From Thermoguttaceae bacterium (GTDB lineage Bacteria > Planctomycetota > Planctomycetia > Pirellulales > Thermoguttaceae), in contig JAFRXD010000093.1 in the NCBI GenBank assembly GCA_017441605.1, positions 18,381 through 82,380 of the forward strand: DNA of 64,000 bases, read 5' to 3'. Below, piece after piece: positions 15,001-21,664 of this stretch; positions within the stretch are counted from its first letter, which is position 1, and each line of letters begins with the position of its first letter. The notes beneath the pieces are model-generated. The model saw only the letters and a list, made by a program, of their open reading frames with translations, did not search any database and had not been told where the DNA came from. Made by a program: the position numbers and the translations under genes.

Positions 15001-16249
15001 GAAAGTCGATATCGGCGCCGTCGAAGAGCAGGGCAACCTCGCTCCGACCGACATTAACATTGTCGTCGAGCCGGTTCTCCTCTCCACCGACCCGGTCGGA
15101 ACCGTCGTCGCGACCGTTCAAGCGATCGACGCCAACGAAGACGACGCCTTTACCTACGAGCTCGTTTCCGACGCCGACGGTTTGTTCGTCGTCGAGGGCA
15201 ACGAAGTCAAGTACGCCAAGGAAGTTCCGGCGGGCGATTACACCGTGACCGTCAAAGCGGTCGACGCGTCCGGCGCTTCCGTCGAGAAGTCGTTCCGATT
15301 CGTCGTGTCCAATCCGGCAGCGCCGAAATACGAGGCCCCCGAGATCGTCTCCGTCGGCTTCAACGAGAACGACCAAATCGTCGTCGAGTGGCGAACCGAC
15401 GATCCCGCTAAGGAATTCGCGGTCGAATATCGCCAGAAGGGAACCTCGCGTTGGACCTCCTCCAGCGCCCTCACTTCCGGCTCCGACTTCTCCGGAAGCG
15501 GCGTCCTTGAAGACGCTAGTTTCGAGCCCGGCACGGTTCTCGAACTGCGCATAAGAGCCCTCGCCTCCTCCAATAAGAACGAGTCCGAGTGGTCCGAGAT
15601 CGTCGAGAGAACCGTCGAGGCCAAGCCCGAGCCGTTCAACGTCTCCAGCGACCTCGCCGACGACGGGTTCGTCCGATACGAAGTCGCCTCCAACGCGAAC
15701 GCCTACGCTTACTGGACGATCGACTGGAACGACGGAACCAAGGAGACCTTCACCGGTCTGGCGATGGAAAGAACCCTCGCCCACTGGTACCAGAGCGAAG
15801 GAACCTTCTCGCCGGTTCTCTACGTCGACAACTCGACGACCGGATTCGAGCTCGGCGCCGTTACCGTTGGCTCCAGTTCCTCCGGCGCCGTTCTCGACGT
15901 CGAGGCGGAAGTCGAAAACGTCTTCTCGAACCTCGAGCCGATCGCCGTAGGCGCGACCGTCGCCTCCGCCTCCAACGCCTCCGTCGCCGCCGCTATTCTC
16001 GCCGAAGCGACCCGCGTCGAGTGGAACGCGATCGCCGACCAAGTCTCCGCCTCCGCCGAGTTCGCTCCGACCGTCTCCGCGACCGTCGCCGTTCGCTCCA
16101 ACGAGAACGAGACCGCCGCTTCCGTCGAAAGCCGCGACGCCGCTTTCGCCGACTTCGCGTCCTTCGAGTCCGCCGACCTCGACGTCGACGCCGAAGCGAC
16201 CGACGCGATCTTCGACGACGCCTTCCTCGCGGACCTCTTCGAGGACTGA
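2..16249 (+). CDS. giant beta-helix surface protein (5' partial)
   Basis: The reading frame is open from base 2 with no start, so the gene begins before the window; about 5415 residues are visible. The upstream residues are in frame with, and resemble, later modules: a CARDB-like end followed by VVTTELD...SLREAV. This shows that the GTG at 326 is internal. The visible order is CSLREA segment (about 130-230), a very long right-handed beta-helix of GGAI/GNxA rungs (about 1000-8460), choice-of-anchor-Q segment (about 8680-8850, ending VDLGAYEF-like), CARDB-like, CSLREA, helix, anchor-Q (near 11250), CARDB, CSLREA, helix, anchor-Q (near 13800), CSLREA, helix, cadherin-like (15045-15310), FN3-like (15330-15620), then an Ala/Glu-rich tail ending DDAFLADLFED. 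The rungs resemble Chlamydia Pmp repeats. It is most likely a secreted or surface adhesin; ligand and function are unknown. The TGA stop is followed by hairpins. Confidence 0.9.
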   Translation, partial: HYTVTVTLDVFGVGNVYEWGEEDGYEGENNNVFVGTFSVFNEPSTVVTTELDVVDYVDGETSLREAVEAAGDYTYVSTFAVPDGTVFTLENGEELTVVDGWLTQSVDVVIKDGVEYDLQEGDEFLLGGRSIYYHYQMNGGYFTYGPDPDSTRVPQSAIDAGPITYPDGTSASFQLQTDQYIHYVDEVDLNHQEDPHYTYNVLSTPSGDIVLYDGMTFSYSNVNFTYYQNENYPQGAFVFEDGTVIEYEDGADLSFASLAIGTLATRHARVEKEVVLADGTRLEVRDGVAKTYKEVSANVTFDKAKMQGKTIVIDTVQGPVALNKTTVLPGSTTAVDRHLHILGEDRDVTISGNDETSMFLVNTDATVTISDLTMTKGRAKVGGALYNKGDLTLKDVDFVDNEAYWIKSTSEGDHLREGLGGAVANFGTLTIDGGTYSDNNATDFGGVVFADPGDSGATIVKNATFANNAAFAGGAFAVQSGSFSVANSTFNSNSAERAGAIYTLVDLDVTASSFTGNKAEAADFASRNVNGGAIYASKTANLTFSADEESESNVAVTFDSNVAEAGGAVYAEAGIKVNGDIVATGNKAVASQYVDEVKGDYGAIFANGAVEITGNADFANNVADGSYGALYANGKLSVGGDANFANNAANSGSYGAAFAKGVQVEGNANFTGNKAGADYGALYSQGELSVGGDLNVASNVANGVVGGVYAKSLDVAGNATFSGNSATEGSYGAALIEGDANVEGDATFSGNSANNGAYGAASVVGDLTVGGNLDVSGNASSNVAGVEANKVSVGGNLTVNSNTDNGGVGALVSKTSVDVAGSATANNNVGSAIVAETNVTIGDSSSFENNVGTNGAAIFAGGDVSIDGDVTAKGNSATENGGAINANSFTAAGAATLTGNSANGEGGAVYTKTFVKIGEGSSNISGNQAGLNGGAIYAVNSVEIGGDAVIATNVAGNLPTAVVTNSTTSTGDEGETIVTTVTKTTYGALGGAIYVAAGGAEFGGDVKFNKNQANGSAGALYAKGDVNFGGDATFANNSALGTVVTETKTVITPADGSEPTETTETTTEPIGDYGAAYVEGDLNVEGILEMTGNVANRSYGAAYVAVNVDVKGVVEKTYDEEGNEIFYTGLVAKISGNKAETGDFGALYAEGDLTIAGNAEISGNEAAGKVGAVKAASVGITGDATVANNKANGGDYGAILTDGAFNVGGNAAITGNEAAGSVGAVKAASVDITGDANVSNNKAKGGDYGAILSDGAFNVGGNATISGNEASGSVGAVKATKVDVTGDAIVTNNKANGGTNGAILSDGAFNVGGNATITGNKATGNVGAVEATSVKIEGDANISNNESGDNYGAVIAETFYVGGAATINNNKAKNDVGAIYVTGSGIAFEIVGDATISGNKAANAANETVDVQSETTFSTNEEGATVRTTVTTTTTTTVLNGKYGAFNVENGSAKFGADATITNNSASAYGAFNVANDLNVGGKLTLDGNVASGSEIVTVEIVTLVEVLDADGNVVSSETSLDATTTNNEIQSDFGAGKVGGKAVVGGDAVISNNKADDNYGALYVAKTFDVKGSLDVDSNEAGGDYGALYVGTSLTVDQTASFTDNKAGGSYGALYAKTNVTVKGQVEVEEGQEKPTVFAATGNEAGGSYGAFYVGGVFYVDGDANISDNKAGDDYGAGYIGNAATIKGDATVSNNVAQGSYGAFAVAKNLVVKGDLVAENNQAATGDYGAIFVKTTAQVDGDLTLENNSAAGNVGALEVQGKTLTVGGDLTATGNSAGGNVGAVEVGGALTVAGSATFESNQAVGDYGAAYVKGLLTVTGDLTATSNTAGGTVGAIYAKDGVDVKSGATITANKATGNVGAVEGKFVKIAGDAVISDNESGDSFGAIKVETFFVGGTATIANNKAKYDVGAIYVTGSGIVFEIVGNATITGNRAGTGAVVVETVSEPVVTETTDENGNLVRTTVTTKTTTSTINGKYGAFNVENGSAKFDADATLANNSASAYGAFNVANDLLVAGKLTLDGNVASGSETVVTETTTLTEVFDSEGALISSDSKTDSETENNEVQSDFGAGKVGGKAVVGGDAVISNNKADDAYGALYVGTTFTVGGSLVVDRNEAGGNYGAVCVRENLTVDKLATIASNKAGGDFGAVYVGGDFAVNANVALEEGETLPTVLTLTGNEAGASVGGLYVGGKATVNGDAEISGNVAAVDYGAARIAGVLTINGNANVADNAATAGSYGALQVGGEAKVGGDLALSNNAAGTNVGAMGVNGKLIVGGNAIAVSNKAGVNVGAVEVKGAAQFKGDVDFRANEAVGDYGALYATGALTVGGASSVSGNVAGGNVGAIYAKSATFAGPALIVENQAAGNVGALEIGGKLTFKDSVDITANKAGGDYGAVKASAFAATNAAAQIDEVDAYAVKIADNEAGGNYGAVYVSATGEAFSVAGSLKATGNKAGTTPNVEVAISDPTTGENGETVVETVTTTSVYGKGGAIYADKGSIGVDGDAEFVGNSAATFGAIYAEEGVKIGQNLTMTNNEANGQVKGVTETATTVYVLDDGGNVVDSVTTNSEPVESISYAGANYGAGYAKVELSVGGDLVLDSNKALGEVGAFGTEGSANIAGSATIVGNSANESSALAVRGGDLTVGTDLLVKSNVANRASSSVNVTGVLTVKGNATVDSNVQGGIGADAVLVKGNLVATDNSTTGVGGAIASDSAIGIEGDATITGNSATVGGAIFAVSYFIVNGKATITGNSARLTGGAIEAFTVELHDSLVADNTASMGGAISANDLVLRNVTVAGNSAHYGGAIHLSGSAQIDNSIIAGNSVYSIEDEETVVDEEGNETTRPVTVEGAGVEIYAKTGASVVLRSSLIQNVESTGEVAFGNDWLVAEYRSFIGVDPLFVGQGDYRLQKLSPAVNTGYNDLKVPGVETDLDGGARIVAGRIDLGAYEFQTEVYADLTFGENPINFWFATIDGRLTDHYIVGYDLILDYELANLGEVAVFDKFNIQVNITGTLADGSAYDSTFVQRYQEGSDYFDWLRVDDWLQPGSTQVYPRQNIGALGVGSYTITVTLDYDDAISESTKENNVFTTNFEVYEAPSVVVTTDQDGDFNPLDDVVTLREASELYVGPYWFSSDTLLDSGTFLRDDLVVVTVEDGVATIGRNVMVVDGNDVDLVDGQNFEYGKTYIVFENGVFTYPDGTVQPYSPGKYDYDYSITLTFEDGTTAIAHRESKFDYLESIGEEAPVSTKYEYVDVYVAPDGTKILLEELTPESIVYSKTYATYHEFVALTISTGELVGLHNGDAIGYNGLTGTFMNGGFMSDDGSVKVAIEDGAQFFVGENFAIPAVYKGAAFTLEDGTFVEFVEGATLETENGVVVEMAIRRDQIGDEISITDGRKIKFYNDGTATISTFVDNAITFANALSGSTITLAGRAITPAKSQTITGLTQGDSPAITVDANKQSRVFSVNYGLDVAMSDLELVNGDELRGGAIFNAGTLALENVDVRQSKANVVSNVNPNDKVLFEGLGGAIYNSGSLTINGGEFARNAADYFGGAIYSIGSLDVQNAKFLENASNYFGGALYFQNSNATVANSIFESNLAALNGGAIGVAATAADSKLTIVNSLLVKNESVGKPGFEEGGEGGAIYGIGQSGKKATVEATNITVADNAAAFGGGIAVDNAELVLKNSIVARNSAVFQGADIALEREATGVLYASLIGVGDDVVNPDALSVAGGYSAFLGSTAAPIDVMFDADYRPAPASPAVNSGVNDFVAGIETDLAGGERIVDKFVDMGAYEAASFAPDLTFGEDDGLVGWFAYSNGANTGKFIEGWDVAFDYSFGNYGAGSVFTSFDYTITVSKLDENGDAIEGSAKVFTRTYGDDVNGHMSPENWLAPVTQVEGYWNLGTFAAGKYQATFSLDVADSVYESDEENNVFVFNFEVAERPSLVVTTEQDVVDDYDGLTSLREAIAAVGTQGSEKISIDKVIEDGATFTLAANEERGIEEGTVATYADGVLSYVKVIPATEETEDTEATEETTETIVLDAGVEYALTNGQTLVWNGADLITLTDEVLTAITFAPNVLGKTISIDLDANKTEFVIDRDMTISASETVTIDAQGASRAFFVAHGEVAIRGLDIVNANADEGAAIYNAGSLSVERVNISNANAENGAAIYNAATASLDLLNVVVSNVAATGNGGAIYNAGSLVANNIEISNATANDGAAIYNLGTIEKIADSIFTANVAADQAGAIYTEGGSIDVERTTFDGNSAKYGGALVNYQATATIADSAFKANSASGDAGAIDNYGDLALTNVAFESNSTNGFGGAIYNSASSSSEAYVVDLDGVSFTANQAAKGGAIYNAQGSELVGSGAANVFGANVATDGGAIYSAGSIKADSAWTFEGNAATGNGGALYIAQGTAEFQAPAFVGNSAENGGAIYNAGTFKANKANLKANSASAAGGAIYNYGGKASVVMSNSLVWLNEAGTNGGAIALVSGSATLRNVTVAGNVAGGMGGGVYSAGKVSAYNTIVASNLAGTGVDYYATTAGTFAYSLLGNKSDVNKAPTMTKSVSGDAGFAVAPIFENGALVNADQVSLKPLADSIAVNSGNDAYALDYSGKALEFDFDGNYRICSPLDSVDMGAYEFPFEEPSNVVTTNLDLIDPTDGYVSIREALAYAERLGLDTVVFDPSVTGIILESTLYVDTNVTIGSATQAVTFELKDGDEESVVVVGSEDETVNVSLVNLTITGGDNRSEKGTYYDHPDYAGGGVRNFANLTLDKVNVTGNRAAYGGGVYNAGTMTIVDSVIADNNAWYYGGVYNRGELTVERTMIAENNAVYYGGGVGTYTGATISNSIIARNTAATGAGVFAQVNAAELLNGTGSFDVNLINVDVVGNVATGTGAEGVGAGVWANHVLNLTNSIVYGNTAAMDADLYYTTIFASSKLTATYSDVGDANVPLNGTGMKSVDPMFVKFDDQVERSAWDFSLVVGSKLIGAGNNAAVVGEFDAYGMKRVVGAKVDIGAVEEQGNLAPTDINIVVEPVLLSTDPVGTVVATVQAIDANEDDAFTYELVSDADGLFVVEGNEVKYAKEVPAGDYTVTVKAVDASGASVEKSFRFVVSNPAAPKYEAPEIVSVGFNENDQIVVEWRTDDPAKEFAVEYRQKGTSRWTSSSALTSGSDFSGSGVLEDASFEPGTVLELRIRALASSNKNESEWSEIVERTVEAKPEPFNVSSDLADDGFVRYEVASNANAYAYWTIDWNDGTKETFTGLAMERTLAHWYQSEGTFSPVLYVDNSTTGFELGAVTVGSSSSGAVLDVEAEVENVFSNLEPIAVGATVASASNASVAAAILAEATRVEWNAIADQVSASAEFAPTVSATVAVRSNENETAASVESRDAAFADFASFESADLDVDAEATDAIFDDAFLADLFED
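2880..7780 (+). repeat. higher-order tandem repeat inside giant beta-helix
   Basis: A super-module containing a Thr/Glu-rich loop, the phrase YGAFNV/GGAIY, a second Thr-rich loop and many 20-26 residue rungs recurs four times, with the first Thr-rich loops near 2890, 4250, 5860 and 7390. The two middle copies (about 3976-5577 and 5578-7180) are the closest. They stay collinear over about 1602 bp (534 codons), sharing for example NGKYGAFNVENGSAKF and QSDFGAGKVGGKAVVGGDAV. This is direct evidence of segmental duplication within the gene. Confidence 0.85.
3581..3990 (+). repeat. 156-bp (52-residue) tandem units
   Basis: The phrase GGDYGAIL(S/T)DGAFNVGGNA begins near 3581, 3737 and 3893, a period of 156 bp, with high DNA identity between units. 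Each unit holds two beta-helix rungs. It is nested in the larger repeat and looks like recent local amplification. Confidence 0.85.
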
Positions 16250-16294
16250 GACGCGAAGATAATCGAACGCCCTCCGCCTGGAGAGCGCCTGTAA

Positions 16295-16316
16295 CCGGAG
16301 GGGCGAGCCCCTCCGG
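16295..16316. repeat. perfect 10-bp inverted repeat
   Basis: CCGGAGGGGC and GCCCCTCCGG flank a 2-base centre just after the giant gene. A second, imperfect copy (GAGGGGCTCGCCC) lies at about 16328-16340. Neither has its own T tract; together with the downstream terminator they form three GGGGC/GCCCC hairpins in a row. Confidence 0.7.
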
Positions 16317-16352
16317 ACGTTCGACCGAGGGGCTCGCCCTTCGGAACTAGCG

Positions 16353-16380
16353 AAAAGGGGCGCGAGCCCCTTTTTTTATT
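16353..16380 (+). terminator. Rho-independent terminator of giant gene
   Basis: The stem AAAAGGGGC/GCCCCTTTT with a GCGA loop is followed by a run of T and an AT-rich stretch. It lies about 100 bases after the giant gene's stop and just before the ribosome binding site of the next gene. Confidence 0.8.
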
Positions 16381-16409
16381 TTTAACGCAAACACCCGAAG
16401 GAGCGCGAT

Positions 16410-17384
<975 letters not shown>

Positions 17385-17442
17385 GCTCGCGAAAAAGACG
17401 CGTTCCCCTTTTATTAACCGCTATTTCCAAAGAGGTTTAACG

Positions 17443-18366
17443 ATGGCGTCCAAACCGAAAATCGTCGTGGTCGGAAGCTCCAATACCGATATGATTATTA
17501 AAGCGGATCGCATTCCCGCCCCGGGAGAAACGATCGTCGGCGGAACCTTCGCCACCGCCCCCGGAGGAAAGGGCGCCAACCAAGCGGTCGCCGCCGCTCG
17601 CGCCGGAGGCGACGTAACCTTCGTCGCCCGCGTCGGCGACGATATGCTCGGGGCGCAAGCGGTCGACGGGTACGCGAAAGAGGGGATCGACGTCTCCCTG
17701 ATTCAACGCGATCCGAAACTCGCGACCGGGGTCGCCCTTATTATGGTCGACGCGACCGGCGACAACTCGATTTCCGTCGCGTCCGGCGCCAATTTCGCGC
17801 TGACTCCCGCCGACGTCGAGCGCGCCGCCGACGCCATTAAGAGCGCCAAGATGGTCGTTTGCCAGCTCGAAACCCCATTGGAGACGATTCAACGCGCCGC
17901 CGAGCTCGCGCGAGAGTCGGGCGTTCCCGTTCTCCTCGATCCCGCCCCCGCACCGAGCGAGCCGTTGCCAAACTCCTTGCTCGAGCGCGTTTCCATTATC
18001 AAGCCGAACGAGACCGAGGCCTCTCGCTTGACCGGAATCGAGGTCGTCGACGAGGCGACCGCGAAACTCGCCGCCGAAAAACTCCTGGCCCTCGGAATCG
18101 AAACGGTCGTCGTAACTCTCGGAGCCGCCGGTTCCTTCGTCGCCACGAAAGACGGCGCCCGCGTGCTCGTTCCCGCGCTTCGCGTCGACGCGGTCGACGC
18201 CACCGCCGCCGGGGACGCCTATTCCGGGGCCCTCGCCGTCGCGCTCGCCGAAGGCAAAGCGCTAAGCGACGCGGTCGCTTTCGCGACGAAGGCCGCCGCT
18301 CTCAGCGTTCGCAAACTCGGGGCCCAGCCCTCCTTGCCTTCTCGCGAGGAAATCGATCGCGCCTAG
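17443..18366 (+). CDS. rbsK: ribokinase (PfkB family)
   Basis: This 307-residue PfkB-family sugar kinase most resembles ribokinase, which phosphorylates ribose to ribose-5-phosphate with ATP. It has the N-terminal substrate region (GSSNTDMI), the PfkB signature GGKGANQA at residues 41-48 and the C-terminal anion-hole motif DATAAGDAYSG, with the predicted catalytic base Asp258. The length is typical. The ATG follows AAAGAGGT. The TAG stop overlaps the TAG of the converging gene, so the four bases CTAG at 18363-18366 encode both stops. No ribose transporter is adjacent, so another pentose or nucleoside-derived sugar is possible. Confidence 0.88.
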   Translation: MASKPKIVVVGSSNTDMIIKADRIPAPGETIVGGTFATAPGGKGANQAVAAARAGGDVTFVARVGDDMLGAQAVDGYAKEGIDVSLIQRDPKLATGVALIMVDATGDNSISVASGANFALTPADVERAADAIKSAKMVVCQLETPLETIQRAAELARESGVPVLLDPAPAPSEPLPNSLLERVSIIKPNETEASRLTGIEVVDEATAKLAAEKLLALGIETVVVTLGAAGSFVATKDGARVLVPALRVDAVDATAAGDAYSGALAVALAEGKALSDAVAFATKAAALSVRKLGAQPSLPSREEIDRA

Positions 18367-21300
18367 CGGGAAGAGTCGAGCGCCTCGATCTCGAATTTTC
18401 CCGTGTCGAGCCAATAGATCGCGCGCGAGAACTCCCCGAGCGTCTCTCGACGCGCCCCTTGGTACTCCTGCTTGTAAAGCGCCGCTTTGGTCGTCGGGCT
18501 CCCCGCGAGAACGACGACCCCTTTTTTGGACGCGTAACGAAGCGCCTCGCACGTCCCCGCGACCGTCTTCTGGCGGAAGAGCACGTTCCGGCGCGCCTCG
18601 ATTTCGAGGTCTTGACCGCCTCCCTCTCGCTCGTCTCCGGGAATCAATTTCACGCTCGCCTCTTGGCTTTCGATCGACGCGGTCGAAGCGGGACAATCGT
18701 CGAGACTATCGAAATCGAGCGCCTCGTTCGGATTCTCGACCGTCGCCGCCAGCGCCTTGATTCCGTCCGAAAAGGTCGTTTCGCGACCCGCGATCGATCC
18801 GGTCGCGTTTCCTTTAAATCTCGCCCAAATCTTCGTCCACTTCGGACTCGTCGCGCTCGGTTCGACCGCTCGGTTCGACTCGACCGATCCCCCCGTCCGC
18901 CGCGCGAGCGCGTCCGACGCGTCGCGGCTCGTCGGAACGATTCCGTAGAACTCGCCCCCGTCCGTCGCGCTAAACGTCCCCGCCGCTACGTCGTAGCGCA
19001 AATTCCGAAGCGCGACTCGGTAGACTCCCTCGCGCGCGTCTTTCGACCCCTCTTTCGGCTTGTCGACGACGTCAATTTCGACGAACTTCTCGTTGTTGCC
19101 GACGCACTCCACCGTCGCGACCTCCATCGCCTCGCGATCCTTGACGTTCAGCTTAAATATCGACGTCGGATTTTTTAGCGTTAGGTCGACCTCCGGGCTC
19201 TTTAGCGTTTGCGTTCCTTGCGAGACCAAAACGCTCTTGTCCCGTTCCGCGAGGAACGACAGCTTTTGCCCGTCGAACCGCATCGCGCGAGACCACTCGA
19301 CCTTAATCGGGTCGTCGGAGAGGAATCGCGCGAGATCTTCTTCGGGTTTGTCGCTCGTCGCGATTCGCGGCTCCGCTCTAGCGACCGGGGACGCGATTTC
19401 CAACGAACCCGACCCGATCGCCTCGAATCGATTGTTCGCCGCGTCGACCGAAATATCGCCTCCCGTTAAAGTTAAGTTTTCCGTCTTAAAGAGCGCGGGG
19501 GCGTCGGAGGAACCGTGCAAGCGCAATTTCGTCGTCTCGGAGCCGGGATTGTCGATCTGCGCGCTTCCGGCCTTTACGACCGTCTTTTCCGCTCCGCCGA
19601 GCGCCAGGCGCTCGCAAAACGAAGCGTCCCCGGAAAGCGCCAGCTTAACGACCCGCGCTTTCGGTTCCGGACGACCTTTCGCCCAGCGAAGAACGCACCG
19701 GACTTCCAGCTCGCGCCCGGAGATCTCGAACCGCGAGTCGTCGACCGAAGATTTGGACCCTCCGGCGAGCGAATCGAGCGACGCGTTGTCTCCCTCCGAT
19801 TCGAACCGCCCGAGCGCCTCGTCCTCCGCCGTTTCCTCTTCCGTTTCTTCGATCGATTCGAATCGAACGTTCGCCGCGTTCGCGACGCGCGCCTCTCCGC
19901 GAGGAAATCGCAACGAAACGTTATTTCGGAACGAAGCCAAGACCGGGCGCAGCCCCTCGATCGAGTCGGGGGCGAAATTAAATTCGCTCTCGCCCCTCTC
20001 CGCCGCTCCTTCCGCGCGGTTTTCCGAATTCGACGACTCTTTGGGGATCGGTTTGAAGACGATTTCCGCCTCGTTGGCGGTCATGGTCCCGAGCGCGTCG
20101 GAGCTAAAAGAGAAGGGACCGTAAGAGCTTAGCTTGAAATACCCCTTCGGCTCGGCCGTCGGAACCGCGACGAGCGCCCCTTTCCAAGTCGCCCGCGAGC
20201 GAACCGGCTCCCCGGTCTTGTCTTTCGAATCGACGATTAGCTCCCCGTCTTTTTGCGCGACGATTCGCTCGATCTCGTCGTTCTCGTTCAAGCGAAGCTC
20301 GATATTTTTGGAGAAGAAATTCGCTTCGGAATTTTGCGATCCGCTCTTGATTTGCGCGGGGTTCCCGTCGTCGTCGGAGTCCAAATACGCGACCCGATCT
20401 TCGAGGTCGTAGACGATCTCGTCCGCTAGGATCTCGACCCCGCTCGCGAAGTTCCGTATGAGCGCGCGCTCCTCCTCGCCGCCGATCGCGCGCAGATTGC
20501 TCGCTCGCAAGTCTTTGGGAGAACCAGAGATGCGCTTGCGCAAAATCGCCTCCGCGATTTCCGCGCTCTCGTTCGCGAGCGCTTTGACGTTCGGGTCTTG
20601 CATATAGAGATAGAATCGATCGCACAGTAGCTGATTCGAGCGAGTCCCGTCTTTAAACTCGACAAGCTCGACGCTTTCGTTGAGTCGGACGACCCAGCCT
20701 CCCGGCTCGTTTGGATTCGAGTTGAAGAAAACTCCGCCTTTGCAGCGCGCCTCGAAACGAGAGTCCTCTCGCGCCGTCGCGTTATCGGCGCCCGCTCCTT
20801 CCGATAGATCTGCCAGGCGGAACGAGATACCTCCCTTCAATTCGTTTATGACCGCGCTCTTGAGCGAGAATCCTCCTCCCAGATTCCCGGACCGTTCGAG
20901 CGCCTCGATTCGCTCCGCCGGAGAAGCCCCCGGCTCGACCTCGCCGCGCGCCGCTCGACGCGCCGTCGACGCCAGATTTCTGGGAGAGTCGAAGACGATC
21001 GCGAAACCGCGACCTTCTCCGGAACTCGACCCGATATGGAATGAAACGTCGGACTTCGAAACGATTTGCGTTTCGTTAAAGGTGACGTCGCGAGTTCGAA
21101 GTAGCGCGTCGACGTCCCCGATTTTCGTTCGTATCACAACTTCTCCGAACGCGCGTCCTTCCGCGAATTTGTCGAAGTTGAACTCGCTCTTCTCGGATCC
21201 CAATTTGAACGTCCGGTCGAGCGTTTCCGAAAACGTCAGCTCGATTCGGTCGGTCGACTCGAAAACGAACGCCTTGTTCGCGCGCTCCTCGTCGCTCTGT

Positions 21301-21650
21301 TCCGGCTCCCGTTCCCCGAGATAGACGAACGAGCAAGCCCCGAGACTGACCGTCTTGCGATCGCTCGAAATGACCGGGCTGCCCTTGAACAAAAAGAAAT
21401 ACTCCCGACCTTCCGGGAAGATAAAGTTCGCCGTTTGGCGCCGCCAGTCGTTCGGGTTCGGAAAGAGCGAAGAAAGCTCGGGGGCGCGCGTCTCGATCAG
21501 GTCGACCCGTTCCGCCGGATCCGCGACTTCTTCTCGATCGTCGCGAGGCTCCCATTTCGGAGCGTTTAGAAACGTTCGGTTGTAGACGTGGGCGATCCCG
21601 CAAAGCGCCGCCAAACTCAAGACCGCGACCAACGCGCTTTTCGCTCGCAT
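18363..21650 (-). CDS. large LptC/OstA-like exported protein
   Basis: This protein has 1095 residues. A hydrophobic N-terminal segment (about residues 5-17) can serve as a signal anchor. The following region (VVIRTKIGDVDALLRTRDVTFNETQ...) resembles the beta-jellyroll of LptC, and the last 100 residues (EARRNVLFRQKTVAGTCEALRYASKKGVVVLAG) resemble the OstA/LptA pattern of a beta strand, a coloured region and VxLxG. It therefore may belong to an envelope lipid or LPS transport system, acting in the periplasm. It is far longer than LptC (about 190) or LptA (about 185), and the middle 800 residues have no feature I recognise. GGAGGGG precedes the ATG at 21650. The membrane ORF upstream ends only 14 bases away, so they are probably one transcription unit. 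The assignment is by pattern only. Confidence 0.55.
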   Translation of the reverse strand: MRAKSALVAVLSLAALCGIAHVYNRTFLNAPKWEPRDDREEVADPAERVDLIETRAPELSSLFPNPNDWRRQTANFIFPEGREYFFLFKGSPVISSDRKTVSLGACSFVYLGEREPEQSDEERANKAFVFESTDRIELTFSETLDRTFKLGSEKSEFNFDKFAEGRAFGEVVIRTKIGDVDALLRTRDVTFNETQIVSKSDVSFHIGSSSGEGRGFAIVFDSPRNLASTARRAARGEVEPGASPAERIEALERSGNLGGGFSLKSAVINELKGGISFRLADLSEGAGADNATAREDSRFEARCKGGVFFNSNPNEPGGWVVRLNESVELVEFKDGTRSNQLLCDRFYLYMQDPNVKALANESAEIAEAILRKRISGSPKDLRASNLRAIGGEEERALIRNFASGVEILADEIVYDLEDRVAYLDSDDDGNPAQIKSGSQNSEANFFSKNIELRLNENDEIERIVAQKDGELIVDSKDKTGEPVRSRATWKGALVAVPTAEPKGYFKLSSYGPFSFSSDALGTMTANEAEIVFKPIPKESSNSENRAEGAAERGESEFNFAPDSIEGLRPVLASFRNNVSLRFPRGEARVANAANVRFESIEETEEETAEDEALGRFESEGDNASLDSLAGGSKSSVDDSRFEISGRELEVRCVLRWAKGRPEPKARVVKLALSGDASFCERLALGGAEKTVVKAGSAQIDNPGSETTKLRLHGSSDAPALFKTENLTLTGGDISVDAANNRFEAIGSGSLEIASPVARAEPRIATSDKPEEDLARFLSDDPIKVEWSRAMRFDGQKLSFLAERDKSVLVSQGTQTLKSPEVDLTLKNPTSIFKLNVKDREAMEVATVECVGNNEKFVEIDVVDKPKEGSKDAREGVYRVALRNLRYDVAAGTFSATDGGEFYGIVPTSRDASDALARRTGGSVESNRAVEPSATSPKWTKIWARFKGNATGSIAGRETTFSDGIKALAATVENPNEALDFDSLDDCPASTASIESQEASVKLIPGDEREGGGQDLEIEARRNVLFRQKTVAGTCEALRYASKKGVVVLAGSPTTKAALYKQEYQGARRETLGEFSRAIYWLDTGKFEIEALDSSR

Positions 21651-21664
21651 TTTCCCCTCCGCCC

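Noticed and set aside
17859..19178. Plus-strand open frame across the rbsK 3' end
   Set aside because: An Arg-rich product with no family likeness, in a shadow frame of rbsK and the converging gene.
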